Positions 11,155-21,395 of a stretch of 64,000 nt of DNA are shown here, piece after piece; positions within the stretch are counted from its first letter, which is position 1; each line of letters opens with the position of its first letter. The notes under the pieces are model-generated. The model was not told where the DNA came from. It made no database searches and was given only the letters and a program-made list of their open reading frames with translations. This DNA is from Megaustenia siamemsis (taxonomy: Eukaryota; Mollusca; Gastropoda; Stylommatophora; Ariophantidae): assembly GCA_032433765.1 (NCBI GenBank), contig JAVIAB010000160.1, positions 33,135,852 through 33,199,851 on the forward strand, given 5' to 3'. Position numbers and translations under genes: made by a program.

Positions 11155-11765
11155 GTATCATCTCCCTGTCAAGTGCGTCAGTCTACAGACCACATTTGTT
11201 AATCGTCTCCCTGTCACGTGAGTCAGTCTACAGACCACATTTATTTATCATCTCCCTGTCACGTGAGTCAGTCTACAGACCACATTTGTTAATCGTCTCC
11301 CTGTCACGTGAGTCAGTCTACAGACCACATTTGTTAATCGTCTCCCTGTCACGTGAGTCAGTCTACAGACCACATTTGTTAATCATCTCCCTGTCACGTG
11401 AGTCAGTCTACAGAACACATTTATTTATCACCTCCCTGTCACGTGAGTCAGTCTACAGACCACATTTATTTATCATCTCCCTGTCAAGGGAGTCAGTCTA
11501 CAGACCACATTTATTTATCATCTCCCTGTCACGTGAGTCAGTCTACAGACCACATTTATTTATCATCTCCCTGTCACGTGAGTCAGACTACAGACCACAT
11601 TTATTTATCATCTCCCTGTCAAGTGAGTCAGTCTACAGACCACATTTGTTAATCGTCTCCCTGTCACGTGAGTCAGTCTTCAGACCACATTTATTTATCA
11701 TCTCCCTGTCACGTGAGTCAGTCTACAGACCACATTTATTTATCATCTCCCTGTCACGGGAGTGG
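11155..11765. repeat. 45-bp satellite, left block
   Basis: About 13-14 units of 45 bp. Most contain CACGTGAGTCAG, where an E-box (CACGTG) overlaps an AP-1-like TGAGTCA. Because 45 is divisible by three, the array is open in more than one frame. The block is cut at about 11766 by a tRNA-like sequence plus a SINE and resumes at 12127. Confidence 0.92.
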
Positions 11766-11871
11766 GTGTCCGGTTAGCGCAATCGATAGGCGGTTGGCTT
11801 ACCACGGCAACAGCCGGGGTTCGTACCCTGGCGAGGACACCTGGGTTTTACTAATTCCCTAAAAATTAGTA
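11766..11871 (+). mobile_element. tRNA-like sequence (SINE head or tRNA relic)
   Basis: GGTGTCC at 11767 pairs exactly with GGACACC near 11837. Between them lie an A-box-like TAGCGCAATCG and a B-box-like GGTTCGTACCC. No clean anticodon arm forms, so I do not call it a functional tRNA. It directly precedes a family I SINE and is probably a separate truncated SINE. Confidence 0.5.
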
Positions 11872-12126
11872 GGAGCCGCGATAGCTCAGTGGTTAGTGAA
11901 CTGGACTACTACGGACAAGGGGTAGGGTTCGATCCCAACCGACGGCTCCGGGTTCACCCAGCCTTAAATGGGTACCGGATTTTTTCTGGGAAAGTAAAAG
12001 CAGCACGGGCGTAATACCGACCACATTACCCCAAAAATCATGTGCGGAAGGTCTGTAAAATATAGGGTCACTAACACCATATTTTCCTATACGCCACTTG
12101 GCGTGACGGGGGGTACTTTACTTTAC
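11872..12126 (+). mobile_element. SINE family I
   Basis: The head has GATAGCTCAGTGGTTAG (A box) and GGTTCGATCCC (B box). The conserved body follows (GGGTTCACCCAGCC, GGCGTAATACCGACCAC), then the terminal hairpin ACGCCACTTGGCGT and a short TTTAC tail. It interrupts the 45-bp array. Confidence 0.92.
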
Positions 12127-12465
12127 TGTCACGCGAGTCAGTCTACAGACCACATTTATTTATCACCTCCCTGTCACGTGAGTCAGTCTACAGACCACAT
12201 TTATTTATCACCTCCCTGTCACGTGAGTCAGTCTACAGACCACATTTATTTATCACCTCCCTGTCACGCGAGTCAGTCTACAGACCACATTTATTTATCA
12301 CCTCCCTGTCACGTGAGTCAGTCTACAGACCACATTTATTTATCACTTCCCTGTCACGTGAGTCAGTCTACAGACCACATTTATTTATCATCTCCCTGTC
12401 ACGTGAGTCAGTCTACAGACCACATTTATTTATCACCTCCCTGCCACGTGAGTCAGTCTTCAGAC
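12127..12465. repeat. 45-bp satellite, right block
   Basis: About 7.5 further units of the same 45-bp repeat. Most read TATCACCTCC here, against TATCATCTCC in the left block. Confidence 0.92.
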
Positions 12466-12496
12466 CATTACAGCAGAAGACAATCATATGTGGTAA

Positions 12497-13495
12497 TTAA
12501 TGGTTGCCTCCCTGCCGTGCTAGCCGTATAGGGAATATGGTGTTAGTGACCATATTTTTCTATGATCACGGCACATTTTTGGGTGATGTGTTCGGTATCA
12601 CGCCAGGCCCCCTTTACTTCCCAGAATAAAATATGGTACCCATTTGTAGAGGCTGGGTGAATCCAGGAGCCTTGTCGGTCCGAAAAAGAATTTCACCACT
12701 TCTGGAGATCGAACTCGGGGCCTTCGGTTCAGAAAGCGAGCACACTAACCACTCAGCCACCGAAGCGAGCACACTAACCACTCAGCCACCGAAGTGAGCA
12801 CACTAACCACTCAGCCACCGAAGCGAGCACACTAACCACTCAGCCACCGAAGCGAGCACACTAACCACTCAGCCACCGAAGCGAGCACACTAACCACTCA
12901 GCCACCGAAGCGAGCACACTAACCACTGAGCCACCGAAGCGAGCACACTAACCACTCAGCCACCGAAGCGAGCACACTAACCACTCAGCCACCGAAGCGA
13001 GCACACTAACCACTCAGCCACCGAAGCGAGCACACTAACCACTCAGCCACCGAAGCGAGCACACTAACCACTCAGCCACCGAAGCGAGCACACTAACCAC
13101 TCAGCCACCGAAGCGAGCACACTAACCACTCAGCCACCGAAGCGAGCACACTAACCACTCAGCCACCGAAGCGAGCACACTAACCACTCAGCCACCGAAG
13201 CGAGCACACTAACCACTCAGCCACCGAAGCGAGCACACTAACCACTCAGCCACCGAAGCGAGCACACTAACCACTGAGCCACCGAAGCGAGCACACTAAC
13301 CACTCAGCCACCGAAGCGAGCACACTAACCACTCAGCCACCGAAGCGAGCACACTAACCACTCAGCCACCGAAGCGAGCACACTAACCACTCAGCCACCG
13401 AAGCGAGCACACTAACCACTCAGCCACCGAAGCGAGCACACTAACCACTCAGCCACCGAAGCGAGCACACTAACCACTCAGCCACGGGAATTCCT
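12497..13495 (-). mobile_element. SINE family II with an internally amplified promoter
   Basis: The element is flanked by the exact 10-base duplication TATGTGGTAA (12487-12496 and 13496-13505), so its full extent is known. On the minus strand the head begins TGGCTGAGTGGTTAGTGTGC (A box), followed by the B box GAGTTCGATCTCC near 12710. It then enters the body shared with family I, ending near 12524. The head is expanded at 12734-13488 into about 26 tandem copies (separate entry). Confidence 0.85.
12734..13488. repeat. 29-bp satellite made of repeated Pol III A boxes
   Basis: About 26 nearly identical 29-bp units containing CACTAACCACTCAGCCACCG. The reverse complement of each unit carries TGGCTGAGTGG, a textbook tRNA/SINE A box. 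The array lies wholly inside a SINE bounded by a target-site duplication. Very low divergence suggests recent growth. Confidence 0.93.
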
Positions 13496-13499
13496 TATG

Positions 13500-14340
13500 T
13501 GGTAAGTTGCACTGTTATCGGGATCTTCTCGTCGCCTTCACCAACTTTGATTGTACTGTTGAATTTTTGGGCAATGAGGTTCTCTTTCATCTTTTGATGT
13601 TACTCGTCCACGTATGTCTTGGTCTGCCTCTGCCTCTTTTGCCTTGTATTTTCCCTTTCAATATTACTTTTAGTTACTGTGTCTGTTGTGTCTTATAACG
13701 TGCCCCAAAAATCTAATTGGGAGCCTCGATAGCTCAGTGGTTAGTGGACTGACTACAAAGGGCAAGGGGTAGGGTTCGATCCTAACCGACGGCTTCCGGG
13801 TTCACCCTGCCTTTAATGGGTACCGGATTTTTGTCTGGGAAAGTAAAGCGGCACGGGCGTAATACCGACCACATTACCCCAAAAATCATGTGCCGAAGGT
13901 CTGTAAAATTTATGGTCACTAACACCATTTTTCCTATACGCCACTTGGCGTGACGGGGGTACTTTACTTTTTTGTTTACTAAAAATATAATTTGTCTTGT
14001 TTGTATTGTATTTAGAAGTTCTCTTTTCATTTTTAGTTGTTTCTTCATCGTTTGTTTTCATTTCTTTCTCTTCAAGACTTCATCGTTTGTTTTCACTTCT
14101 TTCTATCCAATTCTATCTATTCTTCTATATATCCACATTTCAAAGGCTTCAATGTTCTGTTCTGTTTACTTGTTAATGTCCATGTTTCTGCACCATACAT
14201 GAAGGTTGAGAAGATATAAAATATTGCTATTCTTAGCAGTTTAATACCTGGTATTATTTGTTTTGTTGTTAGTATATTTTTCATGGCATTAAAATTACTT
14301 TTTTGCCGTTCCAATTCTTTCGTTTAAAAAATATAATCAT
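13500..14340 (-). mobile_element. LINE 3' end (family 3), split by a SINE
   Basis: On the minus strand the right part encodes MYGAETWTL and preceding residues. The left part encodes the HVIRHN-like, basic GRGRPRHTWTSNIK tail, matching the better-kept copy at 26850-27515. A family I SINE (13718-13972) separates them. Stops and frameshifts are present. Confidence 0.7.
13718..13972 (+). mobile_element. SINE family I nested in a LINE
   Basis: Complete head, body and terminal hairpin. The flanks AAAAATCTAATT and AAAAATATAATT form a 12-base duplication with one mismatch. The LINE sequence reads through once the SINE is removed. Confidence 0.9.
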
Positions 14341-14689
14341 GTACTATTCCAGAGAAAGCCATATAGAGGAATTCTAACTCATGTCGAAGGAACGATCTAA
14401 AAATAAGTACATAGAATTTTAGGACTCCCAAGGAGGAAAATTAGAGAATCTTATTCGAGAATCAGAACGACTAAAAAAGAAATAGCACTAAATATTATTT
14501 ACCTGTACTGTTAAGTCTATTTAAGTGTTCTTCTTTTATTGTCTGATTGCAATAAATTATCATTGTTAACATGTTATCATTGTTCAATAGCACTGAATTG
14601 TCATTGGTAACATGTTATCATTGTTCAATAGCACTGAATTGTCATTGGTAACATTTTATAGTCCTTCATGGTATGATAACATTAAATTA

Positions 14690-15235
14690 TCGATGTTAAA
14701 ATTATATTGATGTTTCATTGTTTGACAGCACTGAATTATCATTGTTAACATTGCAATGTTGTTTAACTGTTTGATTACACTGAATTATCATTGTTAACAT
14801 TGCAATGTTGTTTAACTGTTTGATTACACTGAATTATCATTGTTAACATTGCAATGTTGTTTAACTGTTTGATTACACTGAATTATCATTGTTAACATTG
14901 CAATGTTGTTTAACTGTTTGATTACACTGAATTATCATTGTTAACATTGCAATGTTGTTTAACTGTTTGATTACACTGAATTATCATTGTTAACATTGCA
15001 ATGTTGTTTAACTGTTTGATTACACTGAATCATCATTGCTAACATTGCAATGTTGTTTAACTGTTTGATTACACTGAATCATCATTGTTAACATTGCAAT
15101 GTTGTTTAACTGTTTGATTACACTGAATCATCATTGTTAACATTGCAATGTTGTTTAACTGTTTGATTACACTGAATCATCATTGTTAACATTGCAATGT
15201 TGTTTAACTGTTTGATTACACTGAATTATCATTGC
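14690..15235. repeat. 49-bp satellite
   Basis: About 11 units of 49 bp, each with AACATTGCAATGTTG, which contains the palindrome CATTGCAATG. Looser, shorter relatives of the unit fill 14540-14690. Confidence 0.92.
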
Positions 15236-15302
15236 TAAGATTTTTTTTTTTTAAATAAGAACATTCTGGGTGAAGGAAAGTAATGCCATTAAAAAAATAT
15301 CG

Positions 15303-15307
<5 letters not shown>

Positions 15308-15344
<37 letters not shown>

Positions 15345-15380
15345 CTCTCTCTCTCTATCTCTCTATCTCTCTCTCTTTCT
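15308..15380. repeat. (CT)n microsatellite
   Basis: A CT run with a few CTAT interruptions. Confidence 0.95.
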
Positions 15381-15414
15381 GCGATCAAATCTCAAACAGA
15401 ATAGGATCCCAGAC

Positions 15415-16020
15415 TCTCTCATGAGTCAGCTGTCAGTTTAAGTGATTCGATTGCCCCATATAGTTTCTCTTCCAGGGAGGTGGGTGTGGACCACACTGCT
15501 CTTCTCAGGTCTGTGTACTGGGGGCAGTCCTGTAGAACATGTTTTGATGTCATGTTGTCCAGTGTGCAGTGGCATAGGATGGTTGTACCTATTTTGAATT
15601 TGGTGAACATGTGGTTTCTCATTCTATTGTGGCCAGTGCGTAGGCGAATGATCACTTGATGACTTGATCCCTTCTTGTGGCCAGTGCGTAGGCAAATCAT
15701 CATGATGTACTTGATCCCTCCTTGATAGTTGTAGGTATCCATCCCTCTCGTTATGCTTTGGGTGTTCTCGTTACCATTTTTCATGATACTGACCTTTGAT
15801 GATGGATTTGGCTTTATCATAACTGAGCGGATAGTTCTCTTGTGGTAATCCCCCTCCTTCTTTAGCTAATTTGTCTGCGCGTTCATTTCTGTATATTACA
15901 GTGTGAAGGTATCCACTGAATGACTACTCTCTGGAAGTTATTGCATAGTTGGTCTAGGGGTGTTCTCAAGTCATCTAGTTCATTGTTCCTGGGGCTTTTT
16001 AGAGCCATATCGAATACAAG
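15415..16020 (-). mobile_element. LINE fragment: RNase H C-terminal region
   Basis: The minus-strand translation contains VIQWIPSHCNIQ followed, after a frameshift, by NERADKLAKEGG. Together these are the WIPSHxGIxGNExAD signature of LINE RNase H domains. Further on come RLRTGHNRMRNHMFTKFKIG and a Cys/His block ending HVLQDCPQ, then LEEKLYGAIESL. A roughly 50-base segment around RLRTGH is duplicated. Stops make it non-functional. Confidence 0.75.
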
Positions 16021-16373
16021 ATAAACCAAAGAGGACAGAGAAGAAACAAGAAATGAGTGATCAAGATTGTGGGAAATACCAGCTATGTAAAATAAGGCAA
16101 ATATTTGAGGGAGGTATATATTATTGAGAAGAACAGAAAGAAATGGGTGGAGAGAATAGGAGAAAGAAGGAGTGAGCGAGAGATCCACACGCATGCACAA
16201 TTAACACACACGCATACGCAATCAACACATGCACACACCCATGTATGTGTGCATGTGTTGTAACTTCTTCAATTTCACATACAATCATATTAAATCTCTA
16301 AACTAATGTATTTTATTTCTTAACTTGTAACATTTGAAATCAAATACAGTCACCTGTTTGTATAATAATTTAT
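16021..16373. other. Unassigned, with imperfect (CA)n tracts
   Basis: CA/TG-rich stretches at 16190-16260; nothing else identified. Confidence 0.3.
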
Positions 16374-16938
16374 GTTCCACACGGCCACTCTCTTAAGTTA
16401 CCCGCTCCATCTTATAATTTGTGTTCCTCACAGCAACTCTCTTAAGTTACCCGCTTCATCTTATAATAATTTATGTTCCTCACAGCCACTCTCTTAAGTT
16501 ACCCGCTCCATCTTATAATAATTTGTGTTCCTCACAGCCACTCTCTTAAAGTTACCCGCTCCATCTTATAATAATTTGTGTTCCTCACAGCCACTCTCTT
16601 AAGTTACCCGCTTCATCTTATAATAATTTGTGTTCCTCACAGCCACTCTCTTAAGTTACCCGCTCCATCTCATAATAATTTGTGTTCCTCACAGCCACTC
16701 TCTTAAAGTTACCCGCTCCATCTTATAATAATTTGTGTTCCTCACAGCCACTCTCTTAAGTTACCCGCTCCATTTTATAATAATTTGTGTTCCTCACAGC
16801 CACTCTCTTAAGTTACCCGCTTCATCGTATAATAATTTGTGTTCCTCACGGCCACTCTTTTAAGTTACCCACTCCATCTTATAATAATTTGTGTTCCTCA
16901 CAGCCACTCTCTTAAGTTACCCGCTCCATCTTATAATA
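16374..16938. repeat. 52-bp satellite
   Basis: About 11 units of 52 bp containing CACTCTCTTAAGTTACCCGC and TAATAATTTGTGTTCC. Some units have one extra A (CTTAAAGTT). Confidence 0.93.
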
Positions 16939-18299
16939 ATAAAAGAGAATTAAACAAAGAATGTCCTTCAACGCGTGTACTGGATATTTCAAATTTAACT
17001 ATGGACACACATAAATAGTTCGGTTATCTGTCTTACATTACCTCTATTCAAACAAAGTTATTTGTTTTCTTATCTTTTACATTCATTACAATAATTAATT
17101 ACATTTACTTTGTTACAGGCTTTATCTCTCGTCGTGTCTACAGAATAATCTTCTTCAGAATACGTGGTCAGTTAATTTGAATTAGTACGATTTTTTAAAA
17201 CATTTTAATTTTGGTTTAGAAGAAGAAAAAATCGCTGAGCTTTGATAGCACGATCTATTTGACAACAAGAATGACGTAAACAACTTAAATTTGCTTATGT
17301 TTGTGCAATCGCTGTGAAAAATACAGAGAATTAGTACTAACAGCCCCCTTGGAGTACGTGTCTAATAACCTTATTACAAAAACATAGGCTTTTTACGAAA
17401 AGTACATTTTTATTAGTCCTCTAACAGAAAGTACATTTCTAAGAGTTATGTTGCAGAAAGTACATTTCTAATAACCCTGTAATAGAAAGTGAATTTCTTA
17501 ATCCCTGTTTCAGAGAGTATTTTTCCAATAGCCATGGATATTTTTGTTTTAAAGTTTACTGGAACACTGCCTACTAATCCCATTAAACATGCATACAAAG
17601 CTTGTGGTTAACCTGCATTTGCAAAGAATAGGATAAACAAAAAACAATCTAGATAAAATGACTGATTTTCTACACTGTTCTCTAAGGTCATTCCTTTAAA
17701 GTTGAAATATTCAGGTATTCCAAATGACTTCACTAGAAAAGGGCCGACTGTTTTCTCCCGACTTAAGATATCCCAAGTTCAATTTGTACGGCTCTGTTAT
17801 CACTGACATTAAGTTATGAGGCGATACAACTTTTCAATAGGTTCGGCAGGTGAGAAAATATGAGGTAGCTTTGACTTTAGTATCGGTGTAAGGAGGGAAG
17901 GTAATTGGTAGGTACATTTTAAAAGGCAATACCGATCTCCAAGATGTGTCGATCGATGAGCAAAAGTAACTTCTCTATATTACAACATTGACACAATTTG
18001 TTCGAATAATAATTATTATATTACGATGGTTACTGTCGCGTAATTATAGTAGGTGCTGGGTCACAAATATAAGTCCAACACTTTAATTTTAAATTGGTTA
18101 TAAAATATTTGTTACCGGGACCATTAACACCATAGACGTCCTGGCTTTTGTCCTTTTACAGAAAGTACATTTCCAATCACTCAGTGTAGTACCATGATAT
18201 CACTCGTGTGCACTCTTAAAGACTTGAGGTCTATATTTGTTCTTTGTACGCCCTTAGTGTTTTGAGTGTAGAAGTGCTAAGTAACGGAGTATTAATAAT
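16939..18299. other. Sequence downstream of the EGF gene, no gene seen
   Basis: AT-rich. A degenerate repeat of ACAGAAAGTACATTTCTA occurs four or five times at 17395-17530, with one stray copy at 18158. No exon or mobile element is supported. Confidence 0.4.
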
Positions 18300-18305
18300 T
18301 TTATT
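18300..18305 (-). terminator. Possible polyadenylation signal of the EGF gene
   Basis: AATAAA on the minus strand, about 110 bases downstream of the stop codon of the last EGF exon. The motif is common in AT-rich DNA, so position is the only support. Confidence 0.4.
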
Positions 18306-18413
18306 TTAAAAACTCAATTGCATTTTCAAAACTTTACTCCTTAATATAGAACTCAAGGTCTGTGAATATAAAGACGATAGTTTTAGCAATGTTGGCGACT
18401 TAACGAACAATTC

Positions 18414-18660
18414 TCATGTTCCAGACGATGGATTAGCTTTGACAATAGTTCTAGAATTTCTACTGCAGCGTTCGCCTTCAAATCCATCCTGGCATATACA
18501 TCGGTAGATTGCCTCAGTTTCTGGTAGCGACAAGACGTCTCTGATACTAGTTTTACTTTCAGATCGTCGAAGGCGTACACAGGTGCCTCCGTTCTGGCAG
18601 GGTTTCGGACAGGTGTGCTGGCAAAAGTTCCCAGTGAAACGACTTGAATCACATTCGCAC
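18414..18660 (-). CDS. EGF-domain protein, probable 3'-terminal exon
   Basis: The acceptor TTTCGTCTTCCAG ends at 18661 and the exon starts with the last base of a split codon. The first residues, CECDSSRFTGNFC, finish one EGF module. CPKPCQNGGTC then opens a second, which continues through an unusually long Cys3-Cys4 loop of about 27 residues to CICQDGFEGERC. The frame ends at TGA (18414-18416). The CNGGTC and G-F-x-G-x-x-C signatures are those of disulfide-bonded extracellular EGF modules, so the product should be secreted or on the cell surface. Calling this the last exon rests on the stop codon plus the nearby AATAAA; an internal donor is not excluded. A second open frame overlaps it but lacks the Cys pattern. 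Confidence 0.8.
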
Positions 18661-18759
18661 CTGGAAGACGAAAGGTGAAAACAAAACACCATGATAAGTA
18701 TAGGTATTTTAAATTTGTTTAATAAGCGTCATTAATGCAGTTAACTAATAATTTATTTG

Positions 18760-19180
18760 CTTCTATAATATAAGGTGCGCTCAATGAAAAATCGTATTTT
18801 TGTTTGTTTAAAGAGTATTTATTGCAAACATTAAAATAATTACAATACAATTATTACATTAAAATAATAACATTCATGTAACAACATTAAAATAATTACA
18901 TTATCACTGTTAAACATAACTCCCCTCCCCCCGCCCCCATCCTTTTCCCACCAAACCAGTTCAGTACACTTACGCCAGCGCTTGATTAGCGCGCAGATAC
19001 CGCAGTATAAGAAATATTTCGGACCAGTGGCCATCTTCTTGACCCGTACTCTTCCCCATACCACATCATCAGTGGCTGCAGTGTGTTCTGTAACCGCCCC
19101 CTCACAGGTTGAAAAGTATCTTCGACGCTAGTCACACTGTTCTTTAACTTCGTCCATTCATACACTTGTGTACGACTCAT
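18760..19180 (-). pseudogene. Mariner-like transposase remnant, internally deleted
   Basis: The first part reads QVYEWTKLKNSVTSVED, which fits the VxEWxxxFxxxxxSVED segment in the N-terminal DNA-binding half of mariner transposases. After a frame change, YFLYCGICALIKRWRKC resembles the C-terminal block ahead of the usual GDYVEK ending. The catalytic core between these is absent, so it is dead. It lies in an intron of the EGF gene, on the same strand. Confidence 0.5.
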
Positions 19181-19184
19181 ATAC

Positions 19185-20015
19185 TTGTGTACGACTCATA
19201 CACTTGTGTACGACTCATACATTTGAAGCAAGAGATAGTAGATGTTTGGTCGGTTAGTATGGTCATTAGCTCAAAATGATTAAAACCTAACTTCAACAAT
19301 CCAGTTGGTTGTATGAGAAGAGTCTAATTCACTACAAACTAGAACTGAACGGTGCGCTGCTTAATCTTTTCACCAGTTTTGAACGTGTATAGAAGAGCAA
19401 GAAAATTGAGAAAACGACTAAAACTACCACATCAACCTGAGTAAAAGAGTTAACGGTGCGTTATCAACCCCGTGCCTTTATAACACCATCAACTTGTACT
19501 TCAAAACATGGAGGCAGGCTATCACAGAATGCTGTTTTCTCATCTTTTGTTTTGATGGTGAACACTGTCGTAGATTTTATCTGTCCCTCTCCGGATGTTA
19601 TCAGTTCAATTTAGCATTTATTTGCTTCTGCCTATTTTACCTTCTTTTCCCTTCAAACATTTTTTTAGTGAGTGATTTTGTTTTTTAACTTCATTACATC
19701 AGCAACAACAAATAACACAGTGATGTCGATTTAATTTTCAATTTTATTTAATTCTTTTTGTATTGGCTTTATAAGATCCTGCCCCTTCGATATTAATAGT
19801 ACTGTACTCCATCTCGTTTCTCGAGATCATCCCTCTGGTCTGCAGTTATTAGTTATTGCTTCTCAAGAATTGGTGCTTAGTAAGGGGAATTTTAAAAAAA
19901 AAACTATTTTTACAGCATGTTCCCATTACTGGCGCCTGCCGTGGGAGGAGGTTAGGGGTGGTTCTAAGATTGAAGATTAAAGACCGTTTGTCCTGAGCAG
20001 TCTCCACGAGGTGTT
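19185..20015. other. Unassigned intronic sequence
   Basis: A short repeat of GTACGACTCATACACTT occurs at 19170-19225. An exon of the EGF gene needed between 20974 and 18660 may lie here, but I could not identify one with proper splice sites. Confidence 0.3.
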
Positions 20016-20029
20016 CAGGTCCGAGTTTT

Positions 20030-20110
20030 TTTGTTTTTTTCCCTGATAGAAAATGCTGACGGGATTCGAACCCGAGATATCCGATTCGACCACCCGCTGT
20101 CCTATTTGTG
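20030..20110 (-). mobile_element. tRNA-like SINE head fragment
   Basis: The minus strand carries GGGTTCGAATCCCGTCAGC, a perfect Pol III B box, with a weak A-box-like stretch upstream. No further body is recognised. Confidence 0.4.
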
Positions 20111-20178
20111 CTTTCAATGTCCCCAAATTAATTTTGTTCATCACTCCTGCTCTTTTATGACGAGCACTAGTATTAATG

Positions 20179-20443
20179 AGGGAGCCGCGATAGCTCAGTG
20201 GTTAGTGAACTGGACTACAAAGGACAAGGGGTAGGGTTCGATCCCAACCGACGGCTTCCGGGTTCACCCAGCCTTAAATGGGTACCGGATTTTTTTCTGG
20301 GAAAGTAAAGCAGCACGGGCGTAATACCGACCACATTACCCCAAAAATCATGTGCTGAAGGTCTGTAAAATATAGGGTTACTAACACCATATTTCCCTAT
20401 ACGCCACTTGGCGTGACGGGGGTACTTTACTTTTTTACTTACT
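20179..20443 (+). mobile_element. SINE family I with exact target-site duplication
   Basis: Complete head, body, terminal hairpin and a TTTAC/T-rich tail, flanked by ACTAGTATTAATG on both sides (20166-20178 and 20444-20456). This is the cleanest copy for defining the element's ends. Confidence 0.95.
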
Positions 20444-20714
20444 ACTAGTATTAATGCAGAGTCGTTATCTTTTCAAGAGCCGTAGTAGCGCTCCAGTTAG
20501 TGACTGGTGTACTGGATAAGATCAGCAAGGTTCGATCGGTCGACCAATCGATCAGCGGATTGTTTAGGTTTACTCAGCTCTAGAGCAGAGGATTAGGGAA
20601 GATGTCTATGGGAGGCGGCTGGGCGTAGTGTTGACAATATCAATAAATTTGCCGATGGTAATAAAAATATGCGCACTAAAATGATTATGTTTAACACTCG
20701 AAATGAAACGAGGG

Positions 20715-20960
20715 TTTCCTTCCTTCCGTCCTTCTTTCTTTCCTTCCTTCCACTCTCCCTTGATCCCTTCCGTCATCCCTTTCCTTCCTTCCTTCCTTCC
20801 TTCCTACCTACCGTCCGTCCTTACTTCCTCTCTCCCATCATCCCTTCCTTTCTTTTCTTTCTCCCTTCCTTCTTTCCTCTCTCTCTTCCTTTCTTTGTTT
20901 TCTTTCCTTTCCTTTTTTCCCTCCCCCTTCCCTCCCTCATTCCTTTTCCTTTTCCTTTCT
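20715..20960. repeat. (CCTT)n-like polypyrimidine tract
   Basis: A CCTTCCTTTC-rich tract of about 245 bases. On the strand of the EGF gene it is a purine tract that starts just inside the intron after the exon at 20974. Confidence 0.9.
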
Positions 20961-20973
20961 TACACACATCTAC

Positions 20974-21085
20974 CTGTATCCACCCATGTGTCCATTAACA
21001 CAGCGGCCCCATTCTGACACACAAAGTTGCCTGTACAGTTGTTGGATCCTCGCTGGATATTGGCCTGGACTTGTTCACTTGGGTC
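20974..21085 (-). CDS. EGF-domain protein, internal exon
   Basis: A 112-base exon bounded by the acceptor CTGCTGTCCCTCCAG and the donor CAG|GTAGAT. It starts in phase 0, matching the end of the 35.2-kb exon, and ends after the first base of a codon. The peptide begins DPSEQVQANIQRGSNN and contains CTGNFVCQNGAAVLMD. The Cys pair spaced by five residues resembles the short Cys-bearing segments that follow VWD domains in mucin-like or SUSD2-like proteins, but this is only a resemblance. It has no ATG and is easily missed by ORF finders. Its 3' phase does not fit the next exon found, so one exon is missing. Confidence 0.7.
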
Positions 21086-21204
21086 CTGGAGGGACAGCAG
21101 GTTACATTTAGTTTAACATTGACAGAAAACTATACAGCAAATGCACACAAAAATAAATACAATCGAACACCAGTACTTGTACTCTCCCAACCCGTAAACT
21201 CTAA

Positions 21205-21395
21205 ACTGTTATGGTTATGGAAATCCCCGGTATCACTGCAAACGAATTAAAAATCCATATTTGCTCAACCGCCCGTGCCAGTGGAATCATCCGAATTAAT
21301 ATCTCATCTCCCAAACAAAGAAAGGTAGCTGCAGTCCCCATCATAGCAGTCTCAGCACACGCCAAAAGACATATGGCGAAATAGCACATAAAGTG
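21205..21395 (-). repeat. Dispersed repeat R2, copy A
   Basis: Shares CCCCGGTATCACTG, GCTCAACCGCCCGTGCCAGT and GGAATCATCCGAATTA with 42995-43190 in the same orientation. On the left both begin in TTATGG repeats. Non-coding dispersed element of unknown class; the strand is arbitrary. Confidence 0.7.

Noticed and set aside
11766..11842. Functional tRNA gene
   Set aside because: The acceptor stem pairs, but the D and anticodon arms do not fold properly and both promoter boxes deviate.
12734..13488. 29-bp array considered as a CRISPR array
   Set aside because: Units are directly contiguous with no variable spacers, the genome is eukaryotic, and the unit is explained by a SINE A box.
19464..19610. 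Possible missing EGF-gene exon on the minus strand (peptide with FCDSLPPCFEV)
   Set aside because: Only ~48 open codons. The upstream side is purine-rich with no acceptor, and there is no good donor before the stop.
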